Source: Wuchereria bancrofti (lineage: Eukaryota; Nematoda; Chromadorea; Rhabditida; Onchocercidae). Taken from it: a stretch of DNA of 64,000 nt. This document shows, piece by piece, positions 1 to 12,200 of the stretch. The first letter of the stretch is position 1. Each line of letters starts with the position of its first letter. The translations under genes and the position numbers were made by a program. The notes beneath the pieces were generated by a model, which did no database searches, had not been told where the DNA came from, and saw only the letters and a program-made list of their open reading frames with translations. The stretch covers positions 17,594,825-17,658,824 of the forward strand of contig SSBO01000012.1 in assembly GCA_005281725.1 (NCBI GenBank), read 5' to 3'.

Positions 1-62
1 TGCAACAAAATCTGAAGTTAAATTTAAAAAAAAGGAAAAATCAGCACTAAAAAAATGCTTAC

Positions 63-889
63 AGCCACCAAAGGCTCTTCGACCATTCGTCCTAGATATT
101 TTTTTTTAATTTCACTGCTAGCAGCTAAAATCAGTGGTGTTTCAGCAAGGATATTCGCTAACATCGCTGTGGTTATTCCCGTGCAACCATATCCAAATCT
201 TTCGTGAATTAGAACATTTGTGACCATATCCAATTCCAGGCCACCTGTAATGACTTTTGAAAATGAGCTCAGATTTTAAATCTCAATGCTGTTGCAACTG
301 CTGAAGGTAGCATATTATTGAAGATAAATTCGATTAATTAAAATATCCAAAGCACTTTGTTAGGCAATATTCTGAGTCAGTTGAATAAATTATACAACTT
401 TATAACTAAAGTAGTTAAATAAGTAATATAATTATCGATGGAATTATTTATTAATAGAAAATAAAATAAAATACTATTAGATTACTTAATAGAATAAAAC
501 GAATAAAACTGAAAAAATACCGCAACTGCTAGGAATTGTTGTGTTCATGAACCCATTAGCATGAGCTTTTTTAAGCACATCCCATGGAAATTCACCGTTT
601 TTGTCGTATTTAGCTGCTACTGGCATCACTTCATCAGCTACAAATTTACGTGCAGCTTTATTTAGTTGCTGCTGGCTATCCGTAAAGTCTGGAAAATTGA
701 AACTTATTGAGTAAAGCGTAAGAATTTTTCAAATCATACATAATTATTGGTCAGTTCTGTTTTAAAAGAAAAAGAAACGAGCTCCTCTTTAAATTATTAC
801 TAACCAAAACCGAAATTAGCGAAAGTAGAGTGCTGGAGGCGAAGCAATTTTAATAGAAAACCACAGGTTGAAGTACTGCTTGCAATCAT
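63..889 (-). CDS. ACADM: Medium-chain acyl-CoA dehydrogenase, mitochondrial (N-terminal half, cut by window edge)
   Basis: First step of mitochondrial fatty-acid beta-oxidation: FAD-dependent dehydrogenation of medium-chain acyl-CoA. Three exons are visible on the minus strand, 889-805, 688-521 and 244-63, with GT-AG junctions and matching phases; the gene continues beyond position 1. The start ATG at 889 gives a 28-residue leader rich in Ser, Leu, Arg and Gln with no acidic residue (MIASSTSTCGFLLKLLRLQH at its start), a typical mitochondrial presequence. The mature part begins with the motif FTDSQQQLNKAARKF, followed by VAAKYDKNGEFPW and the family signature YGCTG and KKYLGRMVEEPL, which align without gaps to vertebrate MCAD. 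The FAD/active-site C-terminal half lies outside the window. A pyrimidine tract ending in AG nine bases before the ATG suggests spliced-leader addition. Family identity is firm; MCAD versus a close short/medium-chain paralogue is less so. Confidence 0.85.
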
Positions 890-898
890 TTTTTAAAT

Positions 899-912
899 CT
901 GAAAAAAAAAAA
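899..912 (-). other. Probable spliced-leader trans-splice acceptor of the acyl-CoA dehydrogenase gene
   Basis: On the minus strand a run of T residues ends in CAG and is followed 9 bases later by the start ATG at 889. There is no convincing upstream coding exon, so this looks like a nematode outron acceptor rather than a cis acceptor. Inference from sequence only. Confidence 0.45.
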
Positions 913-2259
913 GCTGCTGATAAACCAGTCAACATCTTCACAAAATTTAAGGTCCAGTTTTTCACTTTAGATTTTGCTACTGATATACCTTTATCCTTCA
1001 CTACACGAAAGTTACTAAATCCAAACGTTTGATTAAGCATCATTAGTTTTTATTAGTTTATCAGTTTTTAGGTAAGTTTTTGTACTTCAAAAGAAACAAA
1101 ATATAGAATTGTTTGTACGTCACCATTCAATACTTTATAAGACTGTTTTATTAAACTATATTTTCTACACATAATATCAGACGCTAATTCGTATTTTTTA
1201 TTATACCATAAATAAGAGGACTGAATCAAACATAAAGACGTTGTTAAAGAACAATAATGTATAGCGTCTGTTCAGAACAGGATGAATTGTATCACAATAA
1301 GCATAGCCGACGATATAATGCGAAACATTTGTAACAGAAAGTCAGTAAATTTTATTGAATTACTAGTTACCTCATTAACACAAATCTTAAATATCACTGG
1401 AGACAAAATTTGAGCAATTTCAGCTAAAAAACTGGGAAAAGGAAACAAATAAGGGAAATGAATTTCAAAACAGGCAAATTTAAGGAATGTTGTTTTTCGA
1501 AAGGACCTTCACCAAACAGTAAACTGAATATCGTGATGACAATAACGAAGGGAAAATGGTAAACTGTGGACTTTAGACTTTATCATTGTGTTTGCTGTGA
1601 ACTATGTTATGGTGGTGATGTTCTAATTTCTTAAATTGAAGTCACTTTTTTTTGGAAACGAGAATTTTTATGTTACATCATATACTGTTTAAGACCGAAA
1701 GAAGAACTAATCAAACAACGAGAAAAAAATCGGAAAGATGGAAGGGATTCACAATTTTTAAAAATTAAAACACAAATTTAAGATTGAATTAAAACACAAA
1801 TTAAAGCCAAGAGTGGACATGTTGATCCAAATGTAGATTTCTTCAGTTCACCTGAACACTTTTTATTGAGATTTCTTGTTGAATACACTACGATCCATAA
1901 TATAATCACCAAGTTTCGTCTAAAATATAGTATTAAAACGCGACACTTCACTGAAACAAACTAAATGAGGACATGATGACTGACATAACCTGAAATGAGG
2001 ACATGATAACCGATAGATATAACCTGAAACGAGGACAGTGGTAACCGATAGACATGAAATGAGGACATGATGACTGACAGACATAACCTGAAATGAGGAC
2101 ATGATAGTCGATAAGTATAACATTCTGCGATAGTACTGTCAGAACAAATTCAAAATGAAGCGTCAGTAAAGGTCCTAAGAAGAAAGCATGACTTCTGTAT
2201 ACGTCAAAGGAGACTTGCCACAAAGCATTTTTCAATTGATACTTGTGAGGGTTAGTTTA
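913..2259. other. Divergent intergenic region (acyl-CoA dehydrogenase / PREB)
   Basis: AT-rich DNA between two divergently transcribed genes, so it should hold both promoters. Apart from the tandem repeat at 1963-2121 I see no coding exon, RNA gene or recognisable element. Confidence 0.5.
1963..2121. repeat. Degenerate ~30-35 bp minisatellite, about five units
   Basis: Five imperfect copies of a unit starting AAATGAGGACATGATgAC and ending ATAACCTG follow one another, differing by substitutions and small length changes (30-35 bp). It lies about 140 bp upstream of the PREB start codon, in its presumed promoter or outron. The short ORFs read across it on the minus strand are artefacts of the repeat. 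Confidence 0.85.
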
Positions 2260-5200
2260 ATGGGGAACTCGGCGTCGAGAGATGGCGCTCCCGTCATCGC
2301 CCGTTGCTCCTCGCCAGCTTACTGTGTCCAGGTTGTTGGTAGCAGACATATTCTCCTTGGTGGCGGAGGAGGAGCGTCCAAAACTGGAGTACCCAACAAC
2401 ATTCAGGTTTGTTCCTTTCTTCATCCTTTAACTCATCTGAGTGCTTCTTCACACCTTTGTCAAGTATTTCCGCGGAATGCATCAAATCTGTTCACAAGTA
2501 CAACAACTGATGACATCGTGAAACGAGAAAGATTGATACACTTCTATAATAGTTTTTGACGGTCGTCTGTTAATATTGTTATCATTCATAATGCTGCTAT
2601 CATATAACTTTCAAATTACCCCTTACGCTTATAGCTTTCCTTTTGTCCTCCTTCTTATGCATTTTATGAGGATGATTGGATATGCAGTGGAGAGGAGAGT
2701 CCTCAGAAAAATCTAGAATTTATATCTTGAAGTTGTACTAATTATAAGCTACGTATAGGTATGTTTCAATTTGAACTAGATATTTTAACAAAAACGTTTA
2801 AAGCGAATGATGTAGCAATTGATAATTCATATGAATTGACTCCACCGGAAGGCTGGCTTAAGACATGGCCTATAAATAGCTTATTTCTTAAAATTTCATC
2901 AGGGCTTATTTGTCGACAATGAATTTGCGTAAGATTATATTTGGTGGATTCATACGAATCTTCATAGCGCTTTGTGTGGAGTTAGAGTTAGCTAAGGATT
3001 TTAATTTCCTTATCTGTAGCATGAATTGTATTTTTAAGGTCTGAACTGATTATCGGTAAAGTGGGTGACTGTTAAGAAATTAAAGAAGTGATGTGGAAGA
3101 GCAATGCTTCTTGCAGACCTTGCTGCTTTCGTTCGATCCAAAGTTATTGGCAGTTGCAGCAGGGAATTCATCACAGACAAGTGAACGGTTGCCGTTAGTA
3201 ACGGAGGTTACCAACTCATTGGAAACCGGTCCTTTTGCAACAATGAATATGGACTGTGTGTTGTTGGGACCTTCAGAACTGGGTAAATATCTTTTGGCTG
3301 CTGGACATGATGAGGTCAGTACTTTATTCACCAATTGCCACTCCTATATTTTAGCAAATTTGCTTTATGAAGAAACAGTTACAGAAGTATCTTTTATCTT
3401 TGTAAAGAATAGTGATAGAAGTTTATTAAATGTAGAAGTAGCAATGAATCACTACAGATCGTTAGTATGCGCAAAGTCTTTTTTTTGCTTCCTGCATTCT
3501 ATCATTGGTTTGTTATCCATTTCAGGCTTTCTCTTTATTATCGATTGCTAATGCTCTTAATGGCACAGTTATTATCATTTTGTAATTTGAAGAAATTCCA
3601 GTCGTTTCCCTTTCCTCAAATAATGTGTCTTTTTAATAAGTATGCCTAAAATGTTGTCTGATTTCAGTACTGCGATTTGTACGAATCGAAAGGATTTTCT
3701 TTATTAAAAGTGAAGGAAAACGAGCAACCGCAACTAGCGTTAAGTTTTGAGAAAATATCTCGAATTATTTCAGACGAAAAATCGATTAACGGTTACCAGG
3801 TGAAGGTTTTTAATCAGAGAGAACAATAATAAAAATATTTTCCATCTCATAGGGAAGAATATTATATTGACAAATAAGGATTAAATTTTTGAAAAATGGA
3901 AATTTTTTTTTTTTTTTTGTAGAAAACTGTTCGGTTTGATCGAAGTGTTGAAGGCCAACCTCAGAGGTTGTATACAGGTGGCGCAGATGGTTGTATACGC
4001 ATCTGGGATGTAGAAACGTTAAGACAAGTAAGTGTTTTCGTTACTTTACTTAAGGCTTTTTTCTTAGGATATTTCCAGTTTTCAATTGTATATATTAAAA
4101 CTGTGGATGAGTTGTTTAATTATCTAAGAACATTATACATGGCAGTTTTTTTGTGTTATAGGGTTGTACGTTGAAACATACCCCGTTGATAAAAATTGAA
4201 GCTCATCAAGGGGATGTGGATGATTTGGATATTTCGCCGAATGGAAAATTGTGCATCAGTGTGGGACACGATACATCTGTATATGTTTGGAATGCAGTAA
4301 ATGGAAGAAAAATTTGTAGCTTACCAGTGCCAAATGAAATTGGGGCTGATTTTAGGGTAAATGGATTGTGGATTCTAGTTGAAAGTGCTGGTCAGTGACA
4401 TAAGCTGGGTATATCTGAGAAGTGATTATGGAGAACTTGAAAAATATATCCTACCAGGCAGATTTTTATATACGACTTCTAAAAATATGAACATCAGATT
4501 AAATTGGCGAGCTTTGAATATATCCACTTCAATCCAAACTGTTTTTAAATTTTTGAAATTAGTGAACTTCGCCATGCAGGTTCGGTCAGTGCGCTTTACG
4601 ATTCTTGGTTCTAAGAATACAATATTTTTGGCAACTTACAATCAAATCCGACTTGCAAAAAAGGCTGTGTCATATGTTGCACTATGGGCGTTCAGTAATG
4701 AGCGAGATGTATGCCGGCCAATACTTGTTCGAGAAGCATGTAAAGAGGTTATTCAATCTTTTATTTGCCTTTGGCCATTATCTAACTTTCATTTATCAGT
4801 TCTCAAAAAATGCTTGATTTTCATCTCGGCATATTTGTTTCTCTGTGAAAATAATTGAATTCCAAAGTTGAATTCTCTTGGAACTTCAGTCGCTCATGTA
4901 CTGCCACCAACTATTGGGATTCTGGAAGTAATGGTGTTTAAACTAAACTGAGGTCGATGTGAACGATTAGTGATCATTTGAAGAAATTGGAGTACAAATA
5001 ATTTGCAATAAAATTGTTATAGACAATATCAGCTCTGACTGTTAGCGGCTGCGGTAATTTCTTTGCCGTTGGAACAATGGATGGAAGCGTGGGTATATAT
5101 GATACACATGAATTGAAACTGCTACATTTTGTCCAGAAAACACACGCCATCTTCGTTACAGGTAAAACTATAATTTCGGTTGTTTTATTTTAATGAACCG

Positions 5201-5764
5201 CTAAAAGTGATTCTTATGCTCTCACTTTCACCTTTAGCTGCATAGAAATTTTATCTGCTAGTAAGCCTTTAAAACTTGTACCTAAAATGTATGGTGAAGC
5301 AAATTTTTATAAATTCACAGTGAGTGAGAAGTTGATAAAAACTACCTTATTTTACTTATATATATATTTTCCTTACCGTACAACATTATATTTACCTAAT
5401 TGTTTTGTAGTGCTTTTGTAAATGTGAACATCTTCCTAAATAATCAGATTCCTTTTTTCCTGCCCTGAACATTTTCAATATTTTTTTTTCAGCTGTAGAA
5501 TTCCTTCCTCAAAAGACCTACGATTTTGGTCCACTTAGTGACGAAAATGAACGGCAATGTTCTCATTATCCAGGAGTGGCATCCGAATATCGAACAGCTG
5601 TAATTTCGCTAAGTGCAGACCAAACAGTTCAGTTTCATGCTGTTCCTTTCTTGAAGCAAACTTCATTTACCTCCTTCCTGTGTAAACTATCACTTTTAGC
5701 CTTCTTTTTATATTATACTGTTTGGTATCTGTGTGACCGGCCGAAAAAGTTGAACTTAAGGTAA
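2260..5764 (+). CDS. PREB: PREB/Sec12-like WD40 guanine-nucleotide exchange factor for Sar1
   Basis: ER-membrane GEF that loads Sar1 with GTP to start COPII coat assembly at ER exit sites. Eight exons join in frame: 2260-2406, 3117-3314, 3668-3799, 3923-4027, 4162-4356, 4580-4747, 5023-5161, 5493-5764, giving 451 residues (human PREB 417). Diagnostic motifs in order: LLGGGGGASKTGVPN, TGPFATMNMD, LAAGHDEYCDLY, LYTGGADGCIRIWD, EAHQGDVDDLDISPNGKL, VGTMDGSVGIYD, then AVEFLP. These are the seven-bladed propeller repeats with the Gly-rich first blade typical of PREB. A single hydrophobic segment near residues 421-443 (LSLLAFFLYYTVWYL) followed by a basic tail anchors it in the ER. The ATG at 2260 is chosen because it directly precedes the conserved first blade; an in-frame ATG at 2188 is possible. 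The stop codon overlaps an AATAAA. Confidence 0.88.
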
Positions 5765-6549
5765 TAAAGATTTATTGGAAAGAAAATAATTTGTACGTTC
5801 AGCTGGACGTGAAGCTCGATAGAGTGGTAAGTGAAATAGGATGAGATAAAGTAGAAGAAAGAGATAACTTTAATTTACTATTTCACTGTGCACTGTGTCA
5901 GCGAAAGTGTGCATGAATAACTTATTTTTTTGAGATTGCCATAAATGTACCAGTAGAAGTGATGCATATGCATCCCTATTCCATGTTCAGAGTTGCGGAT
6001 AATTGTAACGTTTTTATTTATTCAAAGATTATACTTTTCCAGTATCAATTTTTATCAAACTGTTTTTCGTTGTCCTGATATTAAAAATGAAGGGTTGCAT
6101 AGACTTTTTTTGTGTTATTCCGAAATGTCATCTTCATTTGAAGAATGCAGATATTTTGCGGTCGACTTAGTCTGAGTTTTTAGTTTAATGTTGGTTTTCT
6201 TTACTGACTATGAATTTAATGTGTGAGTAACAACGAACTCGAATTAAATGAGTTTGGGTTTTCAAATAAGTTTAGAGCTCAAATTTCACTGAACTTTTTG
6301 CATTTTGCTCGTCTAGACTGATCATGCAAATGGATCTTTCTGCATTAACCTTTCTTTTTTCGTTGGTTTCGCAAAATATATATATTTTGCTGTGCAGTCA
6401 GAGTAATCCAGTATGTTGAAGTGGCTCGCTTTTTTTTCTTTTTTTGGGGTTCTATATAGTGTGCTCCAAATAGTATCTCATGCTTCTTGCTGCAGATATA
6501 TTTTGCTTTGATTTCTTATTCATTTGCGGCCAGTTAAAAACGTCCAGAA
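5765..6549. other. Intergenic region PREB to securin-like gene
   Basis: 785 bp of AT-rich DNA between two same-strand genes. It holds the PREB poly(A) signal at its very start and T-rich stretches. No exon seen. The spacing is somewhat long for a nematode operon but does not exclude one. Confidence 0.4.
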
Positions 6550-8270
6550 ATGTCTGAAGCGGTCTCTTGTGGAAGTGATAATGGAAGTGACTCTAGTTTT
6601 ATCAAAGGTCAATTTTAATTCTTTAGACTAATGGTAGGGGTTTTTGTTCGGGGGTTATTTTGAGTAATTATGGAAACAGCTTTTGTCATAATACTTCCGA
6701 TTATTACAACTAAAATTTAAAGAAAAGGTAGAGTGTTGTACTTCTGTCTCATCCTGGTAGTGGTGCAGAAGTTTTTCTGTATTCAGAAGACTTAAAGTTT
6801 GAAGCATATTTTTTTCTTATATAAAACCCTACTCATAACGACTTTATTGGGAAATGAGACAGCATTTGACGTAATCGGAACATCAGATGATATGTAAGTC
6901 ATTAAGAAACTCGAAGTAACATTGTGCATAATTGGCCGTAAAAATCGGGTGGCTGTAAGTATTGGAAACTTTGCTAACGCTAATGAGAAAGATGGAATTA
7001 CAAACTTTTTTCGGTGAGAGTTGTAGTTTCGTGATTCCATCTTTGCTGTTTGCAGCAGTTGAAGTATTCTCAACGGCGAAAGCTTGATGAAATATTCTTA
7101 GCATTATTATTTGATCACTGATTGCTTATTATCATTTGTTTGTTTGCAAAAACATATATGTAGGGAAGGTGATAGATGTGAAAGGGCATGGGACACCGCG
7201 GCGTGCTTTGGGTGATCTGAAAAATGTATTTGCGACACCGGTTAATGTTGCTATCAAACGAAGAATTCCAGAAAAATCTCAGTCGTCATTTGATGGATTT
7301 CATGAGAAAAAAACTAATAAAGATGTAAGTTCGAAAATTTGTCTTACACTTTTATTATGGTCTTTCAGATTATTAAAATTAAATCTATTGTAAGATGTGG
7401 AAGAGAAGCATTCGAATATGCAGTGAGAAATAAGTTCAGCATCATTCACTGATCGTGGCTTCACATGCGTATTTAGAACTCACCGAAAGCAAAAAGATAC
7501 TGATTTAATAAAGTAGAAATTTAAAGTGTTTTAAATTTTTTATGAATATAGAACACTCAAGAATACTTTCAACTTGATATACTGTTGCAAAGAAAACATC
7601 GATTTATTCCAAAGTTCATGCTGAATTCATATGATTTAAGGAGAGGAATGTAGTTTCTGCACCGGAAACTGGGAATTTCGATCCAGTGCAAGAAATTGAC
7701 GATACCGTCGAAAAGTTCAGCTTCGAAGAACACATAGGTAAGTGCTTAAGAGAAATTTGTGAAATTTAAGAGAAACTTTCCTCCTTAAAAATTAGAAATA
7801 ACATGATTTGATATACGAATGGATAAAAATAGTTTTTCTAATAAAGATCTGAAGTAAAAAAGGCACAGTTTAAATAGAATAAATATTTTTCACTTTTAGA
7901 ATTAGTCCTCTCCGTTATTAATCATAATGTAATATTTTTCGAAAAAATTACTTTTTCCAGAGACATATGAAGAGATATTTCCTAAACCAGAACAAAGGAT
8001 TGATGTGGCCGATTTACTACGCAACGTGCAAACCGATGATCGTTTCCTGCGAAGTCTTTTCAGTGAATTGTTGGATGAGGACAGTCTCAAACTGTTAAAT
8101 GAAAGTAAATTACACTGTTTACTACTGTTGTTTGAGTTTGCAAATAGTTAACCTGGATGATTCGAAATCATGTTCAAAAAGTACATGAAATTTTAGAAAA
8201 CCCGATGACAAATGGAGACTGTGACAAAACGCTTACTGAAATTCTTGGTGGTGAAATAACCGAACAATAA
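6550..8270 (+). CDS. Securin-like protein (anaphase inhibitor, separase partner)
   Basis: Candidate securin, the inhibitor and chaperone of separase that APC/C destroys at anaphase. Five exons join in phase: 6550-6607, 7164-7324, 7641-7737, 7961-8104, 8197-8270, giving 177 residues. The second exon carries a perfect destruction box RRALGDLKN (RxxLxxxxN) preceded by GTPR, the arrangement seen in securins, followed by a Lys/Arg-rich stretch. The acidic C-terminal half contains FSFEEHIETYEEIFPKPE, resembling the DAYPEIE-type separase-binding segment of animal securins, then VADLLRNVQ and an acidic tail. Basic-plus-D-box N-terminus, acidic C-terminus and small size all fit; sequence identity across securins is always low, so the call rests on architecture. 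The nematode counterpart would be IFY-1. The acceptor of exon 3 (TTTAAG) is non-consensus but is the only one keeping the frame. Another APC/C substrate remains possible. Confidence 0.55.
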
Positions 8271-8956
8271 TTCGATTATTGTATTGCGATTGAAGTGATC
8301 TCGCTGTCTTGAAGCTTATATTGATTGTCGACTTTCGAATTGTCTTTTTTTAAATCCAATCAAGTTTTTGCCCTTGTATTTTTTTAAAGCAATACTGATT
8401 TTCATATTCGCTGGTTTTGCCTGCAAACTTTAAGTTGGAAGGATTAGAAGTCAATGACTGCTTATGTTGATATTTTGGAAGAGTACTCCACGTATTTATT
8501 GGAAAAATATTAAAGCTTCAGTATCTAAAAGGATTTGCGGTGCATTTTAAACAAACCTTTTGACTTATTGTCGTTTTCTCTTTTTATTAAGATGATTTCC
8601 TTTTTACGCTTTACAAGTTTTGCATATTTCATTTTATTCCATTTGTTGCCTGTACAAACATTGCTGATTTTTATAGGAATAAGCTTTTTATATAAAGTTT
8701 CTTTCGAAAAGCTGCAACGAAAATGCTGGATTGGAGAAGCACGGCATTCCTAGAAAGTAAATCTTAACTTAGATGGATTCTGCTTGTCTCAAGTCTTTAT
8801 AATATTTGGAAATATATTTTTCTGCTTCTCAGTATATTTTCATGTGCGCTTATTATAAACACTTCTGGATTTCGTCAGCATTGATGGTGTATTGTGTTAA
8901 TTGATGTTAGGAACATATTGTTTTCGTAGATGGAGAAAGACTTTAAAATTAAATAA

Positions 8957-9250
8957 TTACCTTTGCTCGATGTAGCAGAGCACCGGTGTTGCATTGAGTT
9001 TGTAGATCTTCTGGAGCAGCTTCAAGAATTGCTTAGAGATATGTAGGAATATAATTACCTGGCTGCTGCATTAGAAGGTGAATACATGGATTTTCGTTCA
9101 GCAAATCACTTTCAGGGAGCCAGGAATGAAGAAACCTGGGTCGTGAATCGAGTAGACAGTGCTATTTCTATTATTCCTCATTACATTAGTGGTTACCTCA
9201 AACTTATTTTTAAGTTTGATGTTGTTGTATGTGCAAAATGCATGCAATAA
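8957..9250 (+). pseudogene. Coding-like ORF interrupted by an in-frame TAG
   Basis: Ninety-seven codons in one frame, broken only by TAG at 9044-9046 and ended by TAA at 9248-9250, which overlaps an AATAAA signal. The first part reads as an amphipathic segment (CCIEFVDLLEQLQELLRDM), the second contains EYNYLAAALEGEYMDFRSAN and NEETWVVNRVD, richer in acidic and aromatic residues than random AT-rich frames. There is no in-frame ATG upstream and no clear splice solution. It may be a decayed gene fragment, part of the 3' UTR of the securin-like transcript, or a chance ORF. I do not recognise the protein. Confidence 0.25.
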
Positions 9251-12200
9251 AATTAGCTCGATGGATTAGTCACAACTGTTTATTTCTTTTTTTTTTTTGG
9301 ATTCTCAAACTGCGGCCAAAATAATTTGCTACAATTAATAATGCTTCCATTAGTTTAAATGCTGTTTTCTTGTTTTTCAAGGACCACAGCTCAAATTTTG
9401 AATTAGAATAGCTTATTTTACTGAAAGCGCATCTGCTCAATAATTCCTTTACTGTTGACTTGAACTTTCTATTCATTAATTCTTTTTATACCAGTTTAAA
9501 TGCTGGAATAATTTAGCACTAAATTCCATCAATTTTATGAGCAAATAAAATGAAACCATAAGCTGTGGAATGAATAATTTTTTACAAATTATTGTAATGT
9601 TATAAGATAATATTCCATTTATTTCTGACTGAATTATATTTAACAACATTAATTTTGATGCATTTTATTTTGAATGTTTAATAAAAATTTTCACGCTTTT
9701 GTAAATTAATGAATTCTGCTTTATTGCACTGTTCGAAAGTTCGAGAAGCTTTTAACTAATCGCTAATTTATTTTCGAGTTTTGATAAATGCATTTCCCAT
9801 GATATTATAGCATACTGTAGTAAAAACCTACAAACTCTTTACACCAGCCTTATAATAACTGTTCCAAACTATTGTAAGCATTTCCTATTCAGAAAAATTA
9901 GCGCTAAGCAGGTGTTTTTCAAATTTCATTGTTTACATTGGTAGTAGAGTCCTTCTACATGATTATACAAAATTGTTCAAATTGTCTAAGTTGTGGCAGT
10001 CTTTACTGCACAAGATTCAAATGCAAATTATTTCAAGGAAACGTTTTTTTTGTAAATGTTTGCGAAAAAGTATGAAATAGCAGCTAATTGGCTCATGTGA
10101 CCTATAAATGTACTTATTAGTTGTTGTTTCTTCCCTCATGGGAGTGAATTTTCATGAAATTCTGCATCATTTTTAAAAAAATTAAGAGAAAACCAGTTGC
10201 GGTAAAAGAAGAACAGATGATCGCTTAGGTAGAACTGTCTGAGAAAAGAAACTACATTCACAATTATTAAATGAAGCGACAAAAGAAGGAATGAAAGATC
10301 GATCGTTTGCAATCGGAATAATATTTTTTGTGAAAACTTTTTTCTAATTAAAAATTTTCTGATGCAAGATTTCTCTTTTAAGTTAAAATAATTGAAGTTA
10401 ACTACTGTTCCGTTTGCTTTTCTGTTATATTCTCACGGAGCGTTACAAAACCAAAATGAAAGTAATGTTATCTATTTTTTGTATTCCTACTGTTCACAGG
10501 TTTTTTTAATCCAAACACAGTTGTCATAAAATTTCTTTCTTCCGCCTTGTGATTTATCGAGTTTAGAACTAACGATTTAACTTGGTACGAGCTAAAGGAA
10601 GAAGAGAGTGCACTAGAAGCAACTGTCTTATGTCTAGGTTATAACAAGAAGCGACTACAATATTTTTGACAACCATTTTTCTAAATACAACAAAGAGAGA
10701 AGGAAAAGAAAGATGGATAGGAATTCGAGCTGATTTCATGACATTACTTTTCTATCCCTCACAACATTTCTGATTTCCGGTTATGCAAGTGTAGAGTGAC
10801 AATGTCTTTATTCGCTCAACAAGTGTCCTCAGATGGATTTTAAAGAAACTTAGAAATCATTGTAAATTCGATAAATAGCAAAGAGTAATTTTTAAGAAGC
10901 AGGTATTTCTACATTTTTAAGCAGATATTGAGTAGAGTATCAACGGTGAGCCGATGAGAAACACTGATTGGAAAGATTGACGAAGATTCCTGTGTTCGTT
11001 AAACATTAGTCCTACTAACATTTTAAGGAGAGTAAGTGTCTCAGAAAGTATGAGAGAGAAATTGCTCCGCTTCTAAATGGAATTGAAATTTCGAAACATA
11101 ATTGATTAGGAGTAAATTGAAAAAGAGAAAATACTTTGCTCCAGTTTGTTATCGTTTCTCTTATAACAAATATTCTTATTCCACTTTGCATACAAAACTA
11201 GCAAGCATTAGTAAAAAATTAATTGCTGTTTGAGATGGATTGCTTCTTATTCCTCATTTGTTTCCCAGGCAACGAGAAATGTTTCAAACTTCATCTCCTA
11301 TCCTTTCTCTATATCCATTACTCGTTAAATAACACGTACCTCCACGGTCCTCTCTTACCTTTCCAAATTTCATCTCAGTATCACTTCACTTCTTCAAACA
11401 ATTGAAAATTCTCACTGATATTTCATCTCCTCCAGTATCTTCATTTTACTATCAATACTTGATGTGATTTTACTGATTTTACTTCGTACCTCATCCTTTC
11501 CTTCCCTTACTCCTTTTTTAGTTTGGCCGTTTATCTAAAAGTAATTTAAACCTCTGAAGCACTACATTTTTGTAAAAATGCCTTAATCCATTTGTGAGGT
11601 TTGTTACTTCTTATTTTCAATTGTCGAGGAAATAGGCGATTGTCTATTTGAGGTAAATATCTTTTCATAAATGGGTTTACAAATGCAGAAGTATTTAAAA
11701 TTTTATTGAACACTTTGTAGATGATGAAAGAAATAATGCAGCATAGTTCTCAGCCTTATGGCTTTCAACGGAGAGCTTTAAGTCTTCAAAGTTTGTTTTA
11801 TGAATATAGAATGATCACTTTCATTTCCCTATGTTATCATTCCTTATCCAGAATCGCCTTCATGTAATTTCTATCCTTCTTCTCACTTCTATTTCTTTCT
11901 CTAACTCTTTTTCAAAAAAGGATTTATAAAAATTTTTGTTTTTCTCCTTGAAATGATAAGATTCAATTTATTAATCCTTTCCTTAATATCTCTCTCTTTG
12001 CTATAATTGAAGTCGAATTTTTTCTTTAATATTTTTTCGAGAGTTTTTGAAATTTAATGCCTGAAAGGCATTTGTTCGTTCGAGGTAAAGAAAACAATAT
12101 GCGCATTACTAATCAGCTTGTTTCGCCTACTGACAAAGTGACATATTTTTATTAGAGACATCTGTTCTCTACTATTACGCCAATTAGTATTAACTTTCGC

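Noticed and set aside
816..1043. 75-codon minus-strand ORF as the first exon of the acyl-CoA dehydrogenase
   Set aside because: Its frame does not join the conserved exon. A different frame starting at the ATG at 889 gives a presequence and the correct phase.
1920..2235. Two overlapping minus-strand ORFs of 67 and 95 codons
   Set aside because: They are produced by reading across the tandem repeat at 1963-2121.
6792..7104. Minus-strand ORFs of 73-93 codons
   Set aside because: They lie in the first intron of the securin-like gene, have no splice context and no recognisable motifs.
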